A stretch of 64,000 nucleotides of DNA from JAJCYK01 sp965212195 (lineage in GTDB: Bacteria > Bacteroidota > Bacteroidia > Cytophagales > Cyclobacteriaceae). Shown piece after piece: positions 17,049 through 26,038 of the stretch. The stretch lies in contig CBDBUW010000015.1 of NCBI GenBank assembly GCA_965212195.1, forward strand, positions 248,001 through 312,000, read 5' to 3'. Made by a program: the position numbers and the translations under genes. The notes beneath the pieces were generated by a model. The model had not been told where the DNA came from. It ran no database searches and saw only the letters and a program-made list of their open reading frames with translations. The stretch's first letter is position 1; each line of letters begins with the position of its first letter.

Positions 17049-18551
17049 ATGGGTTTAGAAATTAAAGTGCCAACGGTTGGTGAGTCCATCACTGAGGTAA
17101 CGGTTGGACAGTGGCTTAAGCAGGACGGTGATTATGTAGAAGTGGATGAAATCATTTGTGAACTGGAGTCCGATAAAGCTTCTTTTGAGCTTACTGCTGA
17201 AATTGCCGGTATTCTGAAAATCAAGGCTCAGGAAGGGGATACCTTGGAAATCGGGGCAGTTATTTGCGAAATCGATGCCCAAGAGGCCCCTGCAACCCCA
17301 GACCCAGTGGCTGCTGAACCTACCTCCCAAGAAGCAGCACCCCGCTCCACACCCGCTAGTTCAGGTGAAATTATTGAGATGCGGGTGCCAGAAGTTGGGG
17401 AGTCCATTACGGAGGTGGTTATTGGAGCTTGGCTGAAAAAGGATGGAGATCAGGTGGTTTTGGATGAAACCATTGCGGATATAGAATCCGATAAAGCTTC
17501 CTTTGATCTGCCTGCCGAAGGTACCGGAATATTGAAGATTGTAGCCCAGGAAGGGGATACTCTGGAAATTGGGGCCTTAATCTGTAAGATTGAGCTCAGC
17601 GATGAGGGTGCCCCATCAACCGACACCCCGGCACCTGATGCTCCTGCCGCTGAAGCGCCTGTCTCTTCTGACACGGGTTATGCCCAAGGCCATCCCTCTC
17701 CAGCAGCCGCCAAGATACTTGCCGAGAAAAACATGGACCCGGCTCAGATAGCCGGTAGTGGTGTGGATGGACGCATTACCAAAGAAGACGCAGTGAAAGC
17801 AGCTCCTGCAGTTAAAGAGGCCTCCCATGTGTCCGTCACACCCGCAGGTGAGAGGGGGCAGCGCCGGGAGAAAATGAGCAGCCTGCGTAAGACCATTGCT
17901 AAAAGGTTGGTAGCCGCCAAGAATGAGACGGCTATGCTTACCACTTTTAACGAAGTGGATATGCACCCCATAATGGAAATCCGCAGAAAGTACAAAGAAC
18001 AGTTTAAGGAAAAGAAAGAAGTAGGGTTGGGCTTCATGTCCTTTTTTACCAAGGCAGTTTGCCTTGCCCTTCAGGAGTGGCCATCGGTTAATGCCATGAT
18101 TGATGGTGAGGAAATGGTTTTCAATGATTACTGTGATATATCCATTGCAGTCAGCAGTCCTAAAGGTTTAGTAGTCCCTGTTATTAGGAATGCTGAGACC
18201 CTAAACTTTGAACAAATCGAAAAGGAAGTAGTGCGTTTGGCCAAGAAAGCACGTGATGGAAAGCTCAGTATTGAAGAAATGACCGGCGGGACCTTTACCA
18301 TTACCAACGGTGGGATCTTTGGCAGCATGCTTTCAACACCCATAATCAATCAGCCCCAGAGCGCCATTTTGGGTATGCACAATATTGTCTCGAGACCGGT
18401 GGCGGTAAACGGTGAGGTGGTAGTCAGGCCGGTGATGTATGTGGCTTTGTCTTATGACCATCGGATAATTGACGGCAGGGAATCGGTGAGTTTCCTGTAC
18501 CGAGTTAAGGAATTTCTAGAGGACCCTACCCGGATGTTGGTAGGTATTTAA
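17049..18551 (+). CDS. sucB: Dihydrolipoamide succinyltransferase (E2) with two lipoyl domains
   Basis: E2 transfers the succinyl group from lipoate to CoA and forms the core of the 2-oxoglutarate dehydrogenase complex. Two lipoyl domains are present, each with an ESDKASF lipoylation site: Lys43 and Lys149. Ala/Pro/Thr-rich linkers separate them. A peripheral-subunit-binding domain follows (residues ~217-250, with SPAAAKILAEKN and GSGVDGRITKEDA). The C-terminal acyltransferase ends with the catalytic SYDHRIIDGRES near residue 470. Most bacterial OGDH E2 proteins have one lipoyl domain; 500 residues against about 405 in E. coli is explained by the extra domain. It lies between E1 and E3 with 10-18 base gaps. 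Confidence 0.95.
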   Translation: MGLEIKVPTVGESITEVTVGQWLKQDGDYVEVDEIICELESDKASFELTAEIAGILKIKAQEGDTLEIGAVICEIDAQEAPATPDPVAAEPTSQEAAPRSTPASSGEIIEMRVPEVGESITEVVIGAWLKKDGDQVVLDETIADIESDKASFDLPAEGTGILKIVAQEGDTLEIGALICKIELSDEGAPSTDTPAPDAPAAEAPVSSDTGYAQGHPSPAAAKILAEKNMDPAQIAGSGVDGRITKEDAVKAAPAVKEASHVSVTPAGERGQRREKMSSLRKTIAKRLVAAKNETAMLTTFNEVDMHPIMEIRRKYKEQFKEKKEVGLGFMSFFTKAVCLALQEWPSVNAMIDGEEMVFNDYCDISIAVSSPKGLVVPVIRNAETLNFEQIEKEVVRLAKKARDGKLSIEEMTGGTFTITNGGIFGSMLSTPIINQPQSAILGMHNIVSRPVAVNGEVVVRPVMYVALSYDHRIIDGRESVSFLYRVKEFLEDPTRMLVGI

Positions 18552-18561
18552 TGACACAGAT

Positions 18562-19962
18562 ATGCAATATGACGTTACTATAATCGGGTCGGGGCCGGGT
18601 GGCTACATTGCGGCCATTCGCTGTGCACAATTGGGGATGAAAACAGCACTAATTGAAAAGTACAGTACCTTGGGTGGTACTTGCTTAAATGTGGGATGCA
18701 TCCCCTCCAAAGCCCTGCTGGATAGTTCAGAGCACTTTCATAATGCTACCCATACATTTGAAGAACATGGAATACTGGGCAAGGACTACCAGGTGGATCT
18801 GCCCCAAATGATAAAACGCAAACAAGATGTAGTAGATCAAACCACTGCCGGTGTCACCTATCTGATGAAGAAAAACAAGATCGAGGTTTATCAGGGATTA
18901 GGGTCTTTTCAGGATAAGAATACTATTCAGGTAACGACAGACAACGGGAATGATCAAAAAATCGAAACAAAATATGTGATCATCGCTACCGGATCCAAGC
19001 CTGCCAGCCTTCCCTTTATAAAACTGGACAAGAAGAGGATCATTACCAGTACTGAAGCCTTGCAGATAACCAAGTTGCCCAAGCATATGATCGTGATGGG
19101 TGGAGGCGTGATCGGACTGGAATTGGGATCTGTCTTTGCCCGCTTGGGAACGAAAATTACCGTAGTAGAGCTAATGGACAGTATAATTCCCACCATGGAT
19201 CATACCATGGGAAAGGAATTACAAAAAGTGCTTAAGAAGCTGGGTTTTGAATTTATGCTGGGACATAAGGTCACTGAGGTGAAAAGTTCCGGACGTCAGG
19301 TAACGGTCACTGCCGAAAATAAGAAGGGGGAAAAGCAAACCTTAAAAGGAGACTACTGCCTAGTCTCAATTGGACGGCGTCCTTACACCCAGGGCTTGGA
19401 ATTGGAGCGGGCCGGGGTGAAAACAGATGAGTCGGGACGTATTGCGGTGGATGACCAGCTGAAAACAAATGTCGACAATATATATGCCATTGGAGATGTG
19501 GTTCGTGGGGCCATGCTGGCGCATAAAGCAGAAGAAGAAGGTGTGATGGTCGCGGAGCTACTAGCTGGTCAAAAACCTCATATCAATTATCTGCTGATTC
19601 CGGGAGTAGTGTATACCTGGCCGGAAGTGGCTTCCGTTGGGTACACCGAACAGCAATTAAAGGACATGAAACGAGCTTACAAAAGTGGTTCATTCCCGTT
19701 TAAGGCTTCCGCCCGGGCCCGGGCCAGCATGGATACCGATGGTGTGGTGAAAGTATTGACGGATCAGCAAACCGACGAAATTTTAGGTGTCCACATAATC
19801 GGGCCCAGAGCTGCAGATCTCATCGGCGAAGCAGTAGTGGCTATGGAATATCGCGCCTCTGCGGAGGATATTTCCAGAATGTCGCATGCACATCCTACTT
19901 TTTCCGAAGCGTTGAAAGAGGCCTGTTTGGACGCTACTGATAAGCGACCTCTTAACCTCTAA
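18562..19962 (+). CDS. lpdA: Dihydrolipoyl dehydrogenase (E3)
   Basis: The flavoprotein reoxidises dihydrolipoyl groups of E2 with NAD+. The 466-residue protein starts with the FAD-binding GSGPGGYIAA motif. The redox-active disulfide is Cys41/Cys46 in GGTCLNVGCIPSKALL. An NAD-binding GGGVIGLELGSVF follows near residue 180, and the C-terminal interface domain has the catalytic HAHPTFSEALKEA. The gene is 10 bases after E2, so the complex is encoded as a complete E1-E2-E3 operon. No clear terminator was seen after it. Confidence 0.97.
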   Translation: MQYDVTIIGSGPGGYIAAIRCAQLGMKTALIEKYSTLGGTCLNVGCIPSKALLDSSEHFHNATHTFEEHGILGKDYQVDLPQMIKRKQDVVDQTTAGVTYLMKKNKIEVYQGLGSFQDKNTIQVTTDNGNDQKIETKYVIIATGSKPASLPFIKLDKKRIITSTEALQITKLPKHMIVMGGGVIGLELGSVFARLGTKITVVELMDSIIPTMDHTMGKELQKVLKKLGFEFMLGHKVTEVKSSGRQVTVTAENKKGEKQTLKGDYCLVSIGRRPYTQGLELERAGVKTDESGRIAVDDQLKTNVDNIYAIGDVVRGAMLAHKAEEEGVMVAELLAGQKPHINYLLIPGVVYTWPEVASVGYTEQQLKDMKRAYKSGSFPFKASARARASMDTDGVVKVLTDQQTDEILGVHIIGPRAADLIGEAVVAMEYRASAEDISRMSHAHPTFSEALKEACLDATDKRPLNL

Positions 19963-19994
19963 CAATGAGGGAGATCCTATGGGATGACCTTTAC

Positions 19995-20993
19995 CTAATA
20001 CTTACGATGAGCTGCCGATACGATCATATCGTCCATGTCCGATCCGTATGACATCTTGGGAGCCTGCGTTGCCTCCTGGAATTGTCTGGGTCGAATTTCA
20101 TCTGGCACCATCATCACGGTAATGTCTCTTTTATCTTCCATAGGATTAAGTCTATCCAAATAAAGGTATCGAAAATCACCGGTAAGCGAAAAGTATACTT
20201 CATTATCTTTGGAATTAACCAAAGGACCCAGATTCACAGGATTACTCCACTTGGTCCAAGTATCATCCAATCTATGGCTAACATAGATATCGCTGCCTCC
20301 GTTACCCCTATGACCGAAAGACGCAAAGAAAAGTGATCTTCCATCCGGGGCTAGAAACGGCGCAAAATCCGCACCTACGGAATTGATATTGTCCCCTAGA
20401 TTTATGGGTTCCTGACAATGACCATACTCATCCATGAATGAGATGTACAGGTCCTGATCACCGCGTGTGTCGTCTCTCTCTACAGACATAAAAAGTATAT
20501 TATTTGTAAAACACACGTAAAAGTCCGAAAACTGACTGTGATTGTAGAAGTTCTCAATGGTGATAGGTGCAGGCCTAGTCCATTGATTATTTACGAACTT
20601 GGACCTGGCCAGTGGGTTTGATACCTTTTCGTAGGTGTTATAAAAAATGGCCGTTTGCCCATCCGGACTTATGGCACATATGGCATTGGCATGCTTGTCG
20701 TTTACGGTTACTCCTAAATTAGCAGGATCACTCCATTCTCCTTTTTCATTCATATGGGAAACCCAGACATCCTGAAAATCCTTGGTTCCCCGAACATTAT
20801 TAGGGCTGAAACGCCGGCAGAAATATAAAGTCCTGCCGTCGGGTGATATCAACGGCCGAACTTCCGCCAGATCAGTGTTGACGCTACGAGCTAACAGCGC
20901 AGCCAACTCCTGGTCGGCCTTTGATTGGGTTCCTTGACCTTTTAAAGGTGACAAACAAAAAAGAAAGATGGATAAGATTGTAAATACTTTCAT
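19995..20993 (-). CDS. Exported PD40 (WD40-like beta-propeller) repeat protein
   Basis: I place the start at the ATG at 20993, which gives a good Sec signal peptide (KVFTILSIFLFCLSPLKGQ). The longer frame to 21104 would add a basic stretch before it. The mature ~310 residues contain repeated blade motifs of the PD40 type: ISPDGRTLYFCRR, ISPDGQTAIFYNT, LAPDGRSLFFAS and LTGDFRYLYLDR, each preceded by a W(S/T)xPxNLG-like strand. Such propellers are exported and resemble TolB and the N-terminal part of Bacteroidota OmpA-type proteins. No catalytic motif is visible. The gene is isolated, convergent with lpdA, and its function is unknown. Confidence 0.8.
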   Translation of the reverse strand: MKVFTILSIFLFCLSPLKGQGTQSKADQELAALLARSVNTDLAEVRPLISPDGRTLYFCRRFSPNNVRGTKDFQDVWVSHMNEKGEWSDPANLGVTVNDKHANAICAISPDGQTAIFYNTYEKVSNPLARSKFVNNQWTRPAPITIENFYNHSQFSDFYVCFTNNILFMSVERDDTRGDQDLYISFMDEYGHCQEPINLGDNINSVGADFAPFLAPDGRSLFFASFGHRGNGGSDIYVSHRLDDTWTKWSNPVNLGPLVNSKDNEVYFSLTGDFRYLYLDRLNPMEDKRDITVMMVPDEIRPRQFQEATQAPKMSYGSDMDDMIVSAAHRKY

Positions 20994-21305
20994 AAGCTTT
21001 CGGGTATAAGATTTGTCTAACTTTTTCACCAATTTCGTTATAATCTTTATAACAAAACATATCTGTTTATTCCTAAATAAAGCCAAGTAGGATAAGCCAA
21101 GCATTTAATTAAAGTACCAATTTGCTGAATTTTGGTATTAGCCTGTTTATCAGCTCATTGAGTATAGATTACAGTACATAATACCACGTATTTTCCCGGG
21201 GGTGGTACAGTGGATATACGGTTGTAAGGAATTCGATCCGGTGAAGACCCTATTGATGATTAGGCTACCCATTAGGGTAAACTCTTACATCAATATTGGG
21301 GTAAA
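20994..21305. other. Intergenic stretch with small inverted repeats, no gene seen
   Basis: About 310 bases between two minus-strand genes. It holds a TACCAC...GTGGTA inverted repeat around 21182-21210 and a perfect TACCC-ATTA-GGGTA hairpin at 21266-21279, neither followed by a T run. I find no ORF with coding character, no tRNA and no clear promoter box. Confidence 0.5.
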
Positions 21306-24300
21306 TTATTTTTTGGGTAGAAAAAGACGACCCAAAATGTCGAAGTAAAGCAGTCCAAACAAGAATACGCTCATTATCCAGATCACTGTCAGGTTAAAAA
21401 AGAAGGTGGATACGTAAGTGCCGAAAACCGGCTTATTCGCGGAAAAAAACTGGGTGCGAAAGTTGAATATTTTAGGGCGCTCGGGCCAATGAAAGATGGG
21501 GTAGATCTTTTGAATAAGTCGGTCACCATGCTCAACGATTCGATCGGTGGTGTTTATGTTCTTTACAATATCACTTATGTATTCATTGTGATGGCGGTTC
21601 ATAATCTCGCTGACAGGTCGCGATTGTTTTAGTTGCATAGCTGCAATCGCTTCACGGCGGTTGTGCTGGGCATTCTTAAATTTGTTATTGTAGTACCGTT
21701 TCAAGACATGTAAGAACTCTTCTGCCTCCAAAAGTACCTGAACATCTACCTGATCGGGCGCCAGATTGATCCAATTAGGAAATCGGTCCTGGCCTAATGG
21801 CGCCAACTCATTTCCTATCTCCCTTCTTAATACGGCCAGGTCACCCGTTGCTTCCTGAATATTGTTTTTCGCGAACAACTTTTTACAGTTCTGTAGCTTA
21901 GACTCCAAATTGGGGATAAAATAAAGGGTTTTATACTGAGAATTGGCCATGACTTGTTCATAAGGGAAAATGGGCTTAAAGTATTTATTGCCGGTGAACT
22001 GATGCACCATAAGAGCTTCATATGCCCATCGGCTGGTCATGATCTCACCTACCATTGGCACCCGATCGGGTGAGCGCAGTCTGGGATTTAAGTCGTCGAA
22101 CCGAACCACCACACCACCTAGTATCAGTTGAGGAATCAGTAAGATAGGGATCAAAATGTATACCGTAACGGCCGACCTAAATGCTGAGCTAACGTTTAAT
22201 CCCAGCACATTGGCCAGGCAAGCGGCACTGAATAGGATGATCCAAAATGCCAGGAACATGCCTCTGATTTCCAAAATTAAACACCCGATTATCGCATAGA
22301 GCAGGGTTTGAAACGCTGAAATTCCAAAGAGGATGCTGATCTTTGAGAATAAGTAACTCCCCTTACTCAGGTGTAAATAGCGTTCCCGCTTCAGGATCTT
22401 GCGGTCTTTAATAAGCTCTTCTGCACTAACGGTAAGCCCCATGAACAAAGCCACAATCACACTCATAAAGAAAAATGCCGGGATATTTGCATTGCCTCCA
22501 AAGACATAGGGCTGTCCGGCGGAAGCGGGGAATTGTTTTACAATAAAGGCCAGGATCAGGGCCAGTACCGGGGCCTCCAGGGAATTTATCAGGATATACT
22601 GGAGATCACTTAGTTTTGACCGTATATCCCGTTGAGTAAAAATAAGAAATTGTTTAAATACCCCCGGGATATGCAGTTTCCCTTCAGGTTTCTCCGAAAT
22701 GGACGGAACCACCGGCAGTATTGAGCGATATCTGAAATGCTCTTCCCACTGGGTTGGGGTAACTTTACGGCGGGTGGTCAACCGACCATATTCATTTACT
22801 ACCTTAGTTTCAATTATATTGAAAATCTCCTCCGGCCTGATGTTGCCGCAAACAGGACACATTCCCAGATCCTTATCTATAAGGTTAACAATGTCCTTAA
22901 AGTAAGATTCCGCTTCCACGGGGTTACCATAATAGATCTGAAACCCTCCGACATCCAGAATTACCAAGCGGTCGAACATTTTGAAAATATCGGACGACGG
23001 CTGATGGATCACTACAAAAATCAATTTGCCTTTTAGTGAGAGTTCCTTGAGTAGATCCATGACATTTTCTGAATCTCTAGAGCTCAATCCGGAAGTTGGC
23101 TCATCTACAAACAACACTTGAGGTTCTCTAAGTAGCTCCAAGCCTACATTCACTCTTTTGCGTTGGCCACCGCTGATGATCTTTTCCAAGGGTGTGCCCA
23201 CTTTTAAATCCCGGATCTCGTTAAGTCCCAAGCTGCTGAGGGTCCTGGTAACCAGATCGTGGATCTCTTCAGGGGTGGCATCCCCAAAACAAAGGCGGCC
23301 TGCATAATAGAGGTTCTCATAAACCGTAAGATCTTCAATGAGAAAATCGTCTTGGGGGATATAGCCTATGATCCCCTCAATGGAACCGGTCTGCTGGTGG
23401 ATGTTGATCTGATTGATCAACACCTCCCCTTCTGAAGGCGCCAAGTGTCCATTAAGCACATTCAACAGGGTAGATTTCCCAGAACCACTGCTGCCCATAA
23501 TACCTATAAGCTTCCCTGATTCCTCAAAAACTGAAATTCCCTTAAGTCCCAAAACGCCGTCAGGGAATTTGTAGGAGATGTTCTCGGCCCGGAATACGAT
23601 CTTTTGCTGAGTTTTGGCCGTTAGGAATTTTCCCACCACGTCGGAATAGTAAATGGGTTCGGTACGGTAAGCTCGAATGGTGCTCCCGGTTGAAAAAACC
23701 ACTCCCTTATTGTTCTTTAAGGGCACTCCGTTTAAATAAGTGGCAGCTCTTCCCAGGTATTTAATGTAATAGCTTTCAATGGAGGGCAGCCTTAATACTA
23801 CCAGCTGCCCTTGGAGTCCCCCGGCTACCATACGGCTCAGGTCATCCGGGATCTCTTGAGTGCCGTCATCGATGATCAGCAAATGAGGTGACACCACCGG
23901 TTGATTGGTCTGATAATCCACAAAGTGCTGGATATTGCGTACTGTTTCTTTCTGAAGTTTTAAGGCATCGCTAATATAGTACAACAGGTTAGCTTCCCGT
24001 TCGGAGATAATCTTATCGGCAGAGATCAACTCCATCATTTTGAGGGTAAGCACCACCTTTTGCTGTTTGGTGATCTCCCGGTTAAGCTGTCTGGTTATAT
24101 GGATGATCTTTGACCAGTCCTCTACAAAGTCAACAGTCTCATCATCGGTACCCTCGATATGTACGTTTTCAGATTCGCGTTCTAATACCAACTGATCAAA
24201 CAACTCCATGTACTTAACCACCCCGTCTTTGTTCAGTTGACGTTCCAGGAACTCTTTGATGGTTAACCGTTCACTATAAGTCACACTACCTTCTTTGGCA

Positions 24301-24347
24301 ACAATAGCGAAAAGCTGAATTATGGCCTTAAGTAGCTGCTCACTCAT
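21306..24347 (-). CDS. ABCG-like half transporter fused to N-terminal TerB-like and FHA-like domains
   Basis: The protein has 1013 residues. Residues ~1-150 are helical and resemble the TerB/DjlA-type domain. Residues ~155-250 look like a forkhead-associated (FHA) beta-sandwich (LLIIDDGTQEIP, then YYIKYLGRAATYLNG VPLKN). An ABC ATPase occupies ~265-480, with Walker A GSSGSGKST (about 284-292), signature ISGGQRKRV and Walker B VLFVDEPTSGLSSRD, followed by the HQPSSDIF switch segment of the ABCG/White family. A CPVC zinc-knuckle-like pair lies near residue 496. ABC-2 membrane helices span ~585-770, and a final helix lies near the C-terminus. A ~200-residue soluble insert separates the last two membrane parts. 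ATP-driven export is likely; the substrate is unknown. Confidence 0.85.
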   Translation of the reverse strand: MSEQLLKAIIQLFAIVAKEGSVTYSERLTIKEFLERQLNKDGVVKYMELFDQLVLERESENVHIEGTDDETVDFVEDWSKIIHITRQLNREITKQQKVVLTLKMMELISADKIISEREANLLYYISDALKLQKETVRNIQHFVDYQTNQPVVSPHLLIIDDGTQEIPDDLSRMVAGGLQGQLVVLRLPSIESYYIKYLGRAATYLNGVPLKNNKGVVFSTGSTIRAYRTEPIYYSDVVGKFLTAKTQQKIVFRAENISYKFPDGVLGLKGISVFEESGKLIGIMGSSGSGKSTLLNVLNGHLAPSEGEVLINQINIHQQTGSIEGIIGYIPQDDFLIEDLTVYENLYYAGRLCFGDATPEEIHDLVTRTLSSLGLNEIRDLKVGTPLEKIISGGQRKRVNVGLELLREPQVLFVDEPTSGLSSRDSENVMDLLKELSLKGKLIFVVIHQPSSDIFKMFDRLVILDVGGFQIYYGNPVEAESYFKDIVNLIDKDLGMCPVCGNIRPEEIFNIIETKVVNEYGRLTTRRKVTPTQWEEHFRYRSILPVVPSISEKPEGKLHIPGVFKQFLIFTQRDIRSKLSDLQYILINSLEAPVLALILAFIVKQFPASAGQPYVFGGNANIPAFFFMSVIVALFMGLTVSAEELIKDRKILKRERYLHLSKGSYLFSKISILFGISAFQTLLYAIIGCLILEIRGMFLAFWIILFSAACLANVLGLNVSSAFRSAVTVYILIPILLIPQLILGGVVVRFDDLNPRLRSPDRVPMVGEIMTSRWAYEALMVHQFTGNKYFKPIFPYEQVMANSQYKTLYFIPNLESKLQNCKKLFAKNNIQEATGDLAVLRREIGNELAPLGQDRFPNWINLAPDQVDVQVLLEAEEFLHVLKRYYNNKFKNAQHNRREAIAAMQLKQSRPVSEIMNRHHNEYISDIVKNINTTDRIVEHGDRLIQKIYPIFHWPERPKIFNFRTQFFSANKPVFGTYVSTFFFNLTVIWIMSVFLFGLLYFDILGRLFLPKK

Positions 24348-24394
24348 ATTGATGGGGGCTCAGGTGTGTAAGCTTAAAGATGTTCTTAACAAAA

Positions 24395-24424
24395 AAAGCA
24401 TTGAATCAAATTCAATGCTTTTTT
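24395..24424 (-). terminator. Rho-independent terminator after the 24443-25336 lipoprotein gene
   Basis: A perfect 10-bp stem (AAGCATTGAA with TTCAATGCTT) around a five-base loop is flanked by A and T runs, so it can work in both directions. It is 19 bases after the stop of the lipoprotein gene and separates it from the ABC transporter gene. Confidence 0.85.
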
Positions 24425-24442
24425 CAAAATTTAATATCCAAA

Positions 24443-25336
24443 TTACCCGGTGATATAATCTCTAATGGCACTTATTTGATCTGTCAACCCAACCAGAGCC
24501 TCATCTTCCAGCAAGCTGACCCCTTCATTGTTTTGAATTTTTTCCTGAATATCCAAAGCGTCGTACTGAGTCATTAAATCAGCGGTCATACTCTTCAATT
24601 CATCGATGGTTGCATCGCTCTCCAATGAACCCAATAGGGCGTTTAGATCGCTGAGTGGTTTTTGCTGATCCAATATCAATCGAACCAATGGTATCAGGAT
24701 CAGTTTTCGATTTTCCTCTGTTAAGATGTCTCGAGGATAATTTTTAACCAATGAACTGGCTATATAAAGCCCTTCGGTAAAGGACCCCGCCAGCACCAGG
24801 GCTGCTGTGCGGTTACGGCCGCTGTTTTTCAAGTGTTCATCTGTATTGCTTAGAGTCTCATCAATGATGTCCGCCAAGCTGTCCTTTGAAGTCAGGTTCT
24901 CCTCAAAGCGGCTTATTACTTCGGTATCAACTGAAGTAGTAACGCCCACTTGATCGGCCAAGCCTTTCATTTTCGAAAAGTAGTTCAAGGCCTCTTGTGC
25001 CTTTTCGTAAGAACTCAAATAACCTACGTCAGTAGCATATACCCCTAAGTTCAAGGCCGATTTGTCGTCGTCCCCCTGATAGTTGTCAACGTTGCCCAGA
25101 TCATTAACTAAACTCTCGTCAAGTTCCACTCCCGTTGATTGCAAAATATAGGGGATCTCAGAAGGTGGCGGAATTTGGTAAACAATGGCTTCGATCTGTT
25201 CTTGCAATTCCTCTGCAGCCTGATCAAATTCCTCAGCTTCATTTTCATCTTGCTTCGTTGGGGAAGAGCATGAGCTTGCCCAGATCACAAATACAGCACA
25301 AGCCAAGCCAGCTAAGATTCGAGAAGTTATTTTCAT
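24443..25336 (-). CDS. Conserved hypothetical lipoprotein
   Basis: This is a 297-residue protein with a lipoprotein signal (hydrophobic LAGLACAVFVIWA, lipobox WASSC, Cys23) followed by an acidic, glutamine-rich linker. The mature part is predicted all-helical, with segments such as LNLGVYATDVGYLSSYEKAQEA and AALVLAGSFTEGLYIASSL that I recall from unnamed Bacteroidota lipoproteins. No catalytic motif is visible. It has its own terminator and sits just upstream of, and on the same strand as, the ABC transporter gene, but the terminator between them argues against a simple operon. Function unknown. Confidence 0.75.
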   Translation of the reverse strand: MKITSRILAGLACAVFVIWASSCSSPTKQDENEAEEFDQAAEELQEQIEAIVYQIPPPSEIPYILQSTGVELDESLVNDLGNVDNYQGDDDKSALNLGVYATDVGYLSSYEKAQEALNYFSKMKGLADQVGVTTSVDTEVISRFEENLTSKDSLADIIDETLSNTDEHLKNSGRNRTAALVLAGSFTEGLYIASSLVKNYPRDILTEENRKLILIPLVRLILDQQKPLSDLNALLGSLESDATIDELKSMTADLMTQYDALDIQEKIQNNEGVSLLEDEALVGLTDQISAIRDYITG

Positions 25337-25520
25337 GGTTCTTTGGTTGAATCCGTTAGTTGTTTTTACAGGGCGATAAGTTAAAACAATAATACCAATT
25401 GCGCAAATAATCGACCTCCACCCACGATAAGTGTTGCAACAACCACTTGCGGCCTTTTGTTTGTGTATTGGGTATTTTTCCTATATTGGAGCACTGACAA
25501 GAAACCAAAACCTAGTTTAT

Positions 25521-25880
25521 ATGGATACTTTAACTACTACAGGCGCTCGTATATTATACGCTTTGCCTATGGCCATCTTTGGGCTTTTTCATTTTATGGG
25601 AGCGGATGATATGGCGGGTATGGTACCTTCATTCATTCCCGGGGGCGTTATCTGGGTATACCTGACAGGCGCTGCTTTGATTTTAGCAGCCGTGGCTATT
25701 CTAATTCAGAAAAAAGCGCGATTAGCATGTCTGCTGTTAGCAGCTATGTTGATCATATTTGTGCTAACCATTCATTTACCGGGGTTAAGCGAAAACATGC
25801 AAGCCTCTATGCCCAACTTACTCAAAGATATAGCACTGGCAGGAGCTGCCTTGGGTTTTGCAGGTACCGCCAAAAATTAG
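25521..25880 (+). CDS. Small four-helix membrane protein, DoxX-like
   Basis: I take the ATG at 25521, which gives 119 residues beginning TLTTTGARILYALPMAIFG. The upstream extension of the same frame (from 25431) has no membrane or coding character. Four hydrophobic segments are seen, with GLFHFMGADDMAG after the first, which is characteristic of DoxX/DoxD-like membrane proteins. The reaction is unknown. It is followed 18 bases later by a strong terminator, so it is a single-gene unit. Confidence 0.7.
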   Translation: MDTLTTTGARILYALPMAIFGLFHFMGADDMAGMVPSFIPGGVIWVYLTGAALILAAVAILIQKKARLACLLLAAMLIIFVLTIHLPGLSENMQASMPNLLKDIALAGAALGFAGTAKN

Positions 25881-25898
25881 TAGAAATACTCAGCTACG

Positions 25899-25924
25899 AA
25901 AGGCCCTCATCAAGGGCCTTTTTT
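25899..25924 (+). terminator. Rho-independent terminator after the DoxX-like gene
   Basis: AAAGGCCCT pairs with AGGGCCTTT around a short loop, followed by further T residues. It is GC-rich and well placed 18 bases after the stop. Confidence 0.88.
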
Positions 25925-25985
25925 GTTTGTAGGTTCCTCTGAATCAAATAATCTTTCTAACCTTTTATTTGCCGTTTAATTCCTA

Positions 25986-25993
25986 TAAATTTG
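25986..25993 (+). promoter_or_regulatory. Putative -7 box upstream of carB (TAAATTTG)
   Basis: TAAATTTG fits TAnnTTTG and lies 45 bases before the carB ATG. A TTTG is present 14 bases upstream (25968-25971), closer than the usual ~19-base spacing, so the -33 assignment is uncertain. Confidence 0.4.
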
Positions 25994-26038
25994 TCAAATT
26001 TTAACCACCCGACTATCTAAGTTTTTTAACATTTACAA

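Noticed and set aside
20994..21104. Longer N-terminus for the PD40 protein (start at 21104)
   Set aside because: The extra residues are basic and come before a textbook signal peptide that begins at the ATG at 20993.
21190..21245. GTGGTACAGTGGATA...AATTCGATCC, resembling tRNA D- and T-arm sequences
   Set aside because: The spacing between the arms is far too short for a tRNA and no acceptor or anticodon stem can be drawn.
25431..25520. Longer N-terminus for the DoxX-like protein
   Set aside because: The extra 30 residues lack membrane or family character; the ATG at 25521 starts the family-like sequence.
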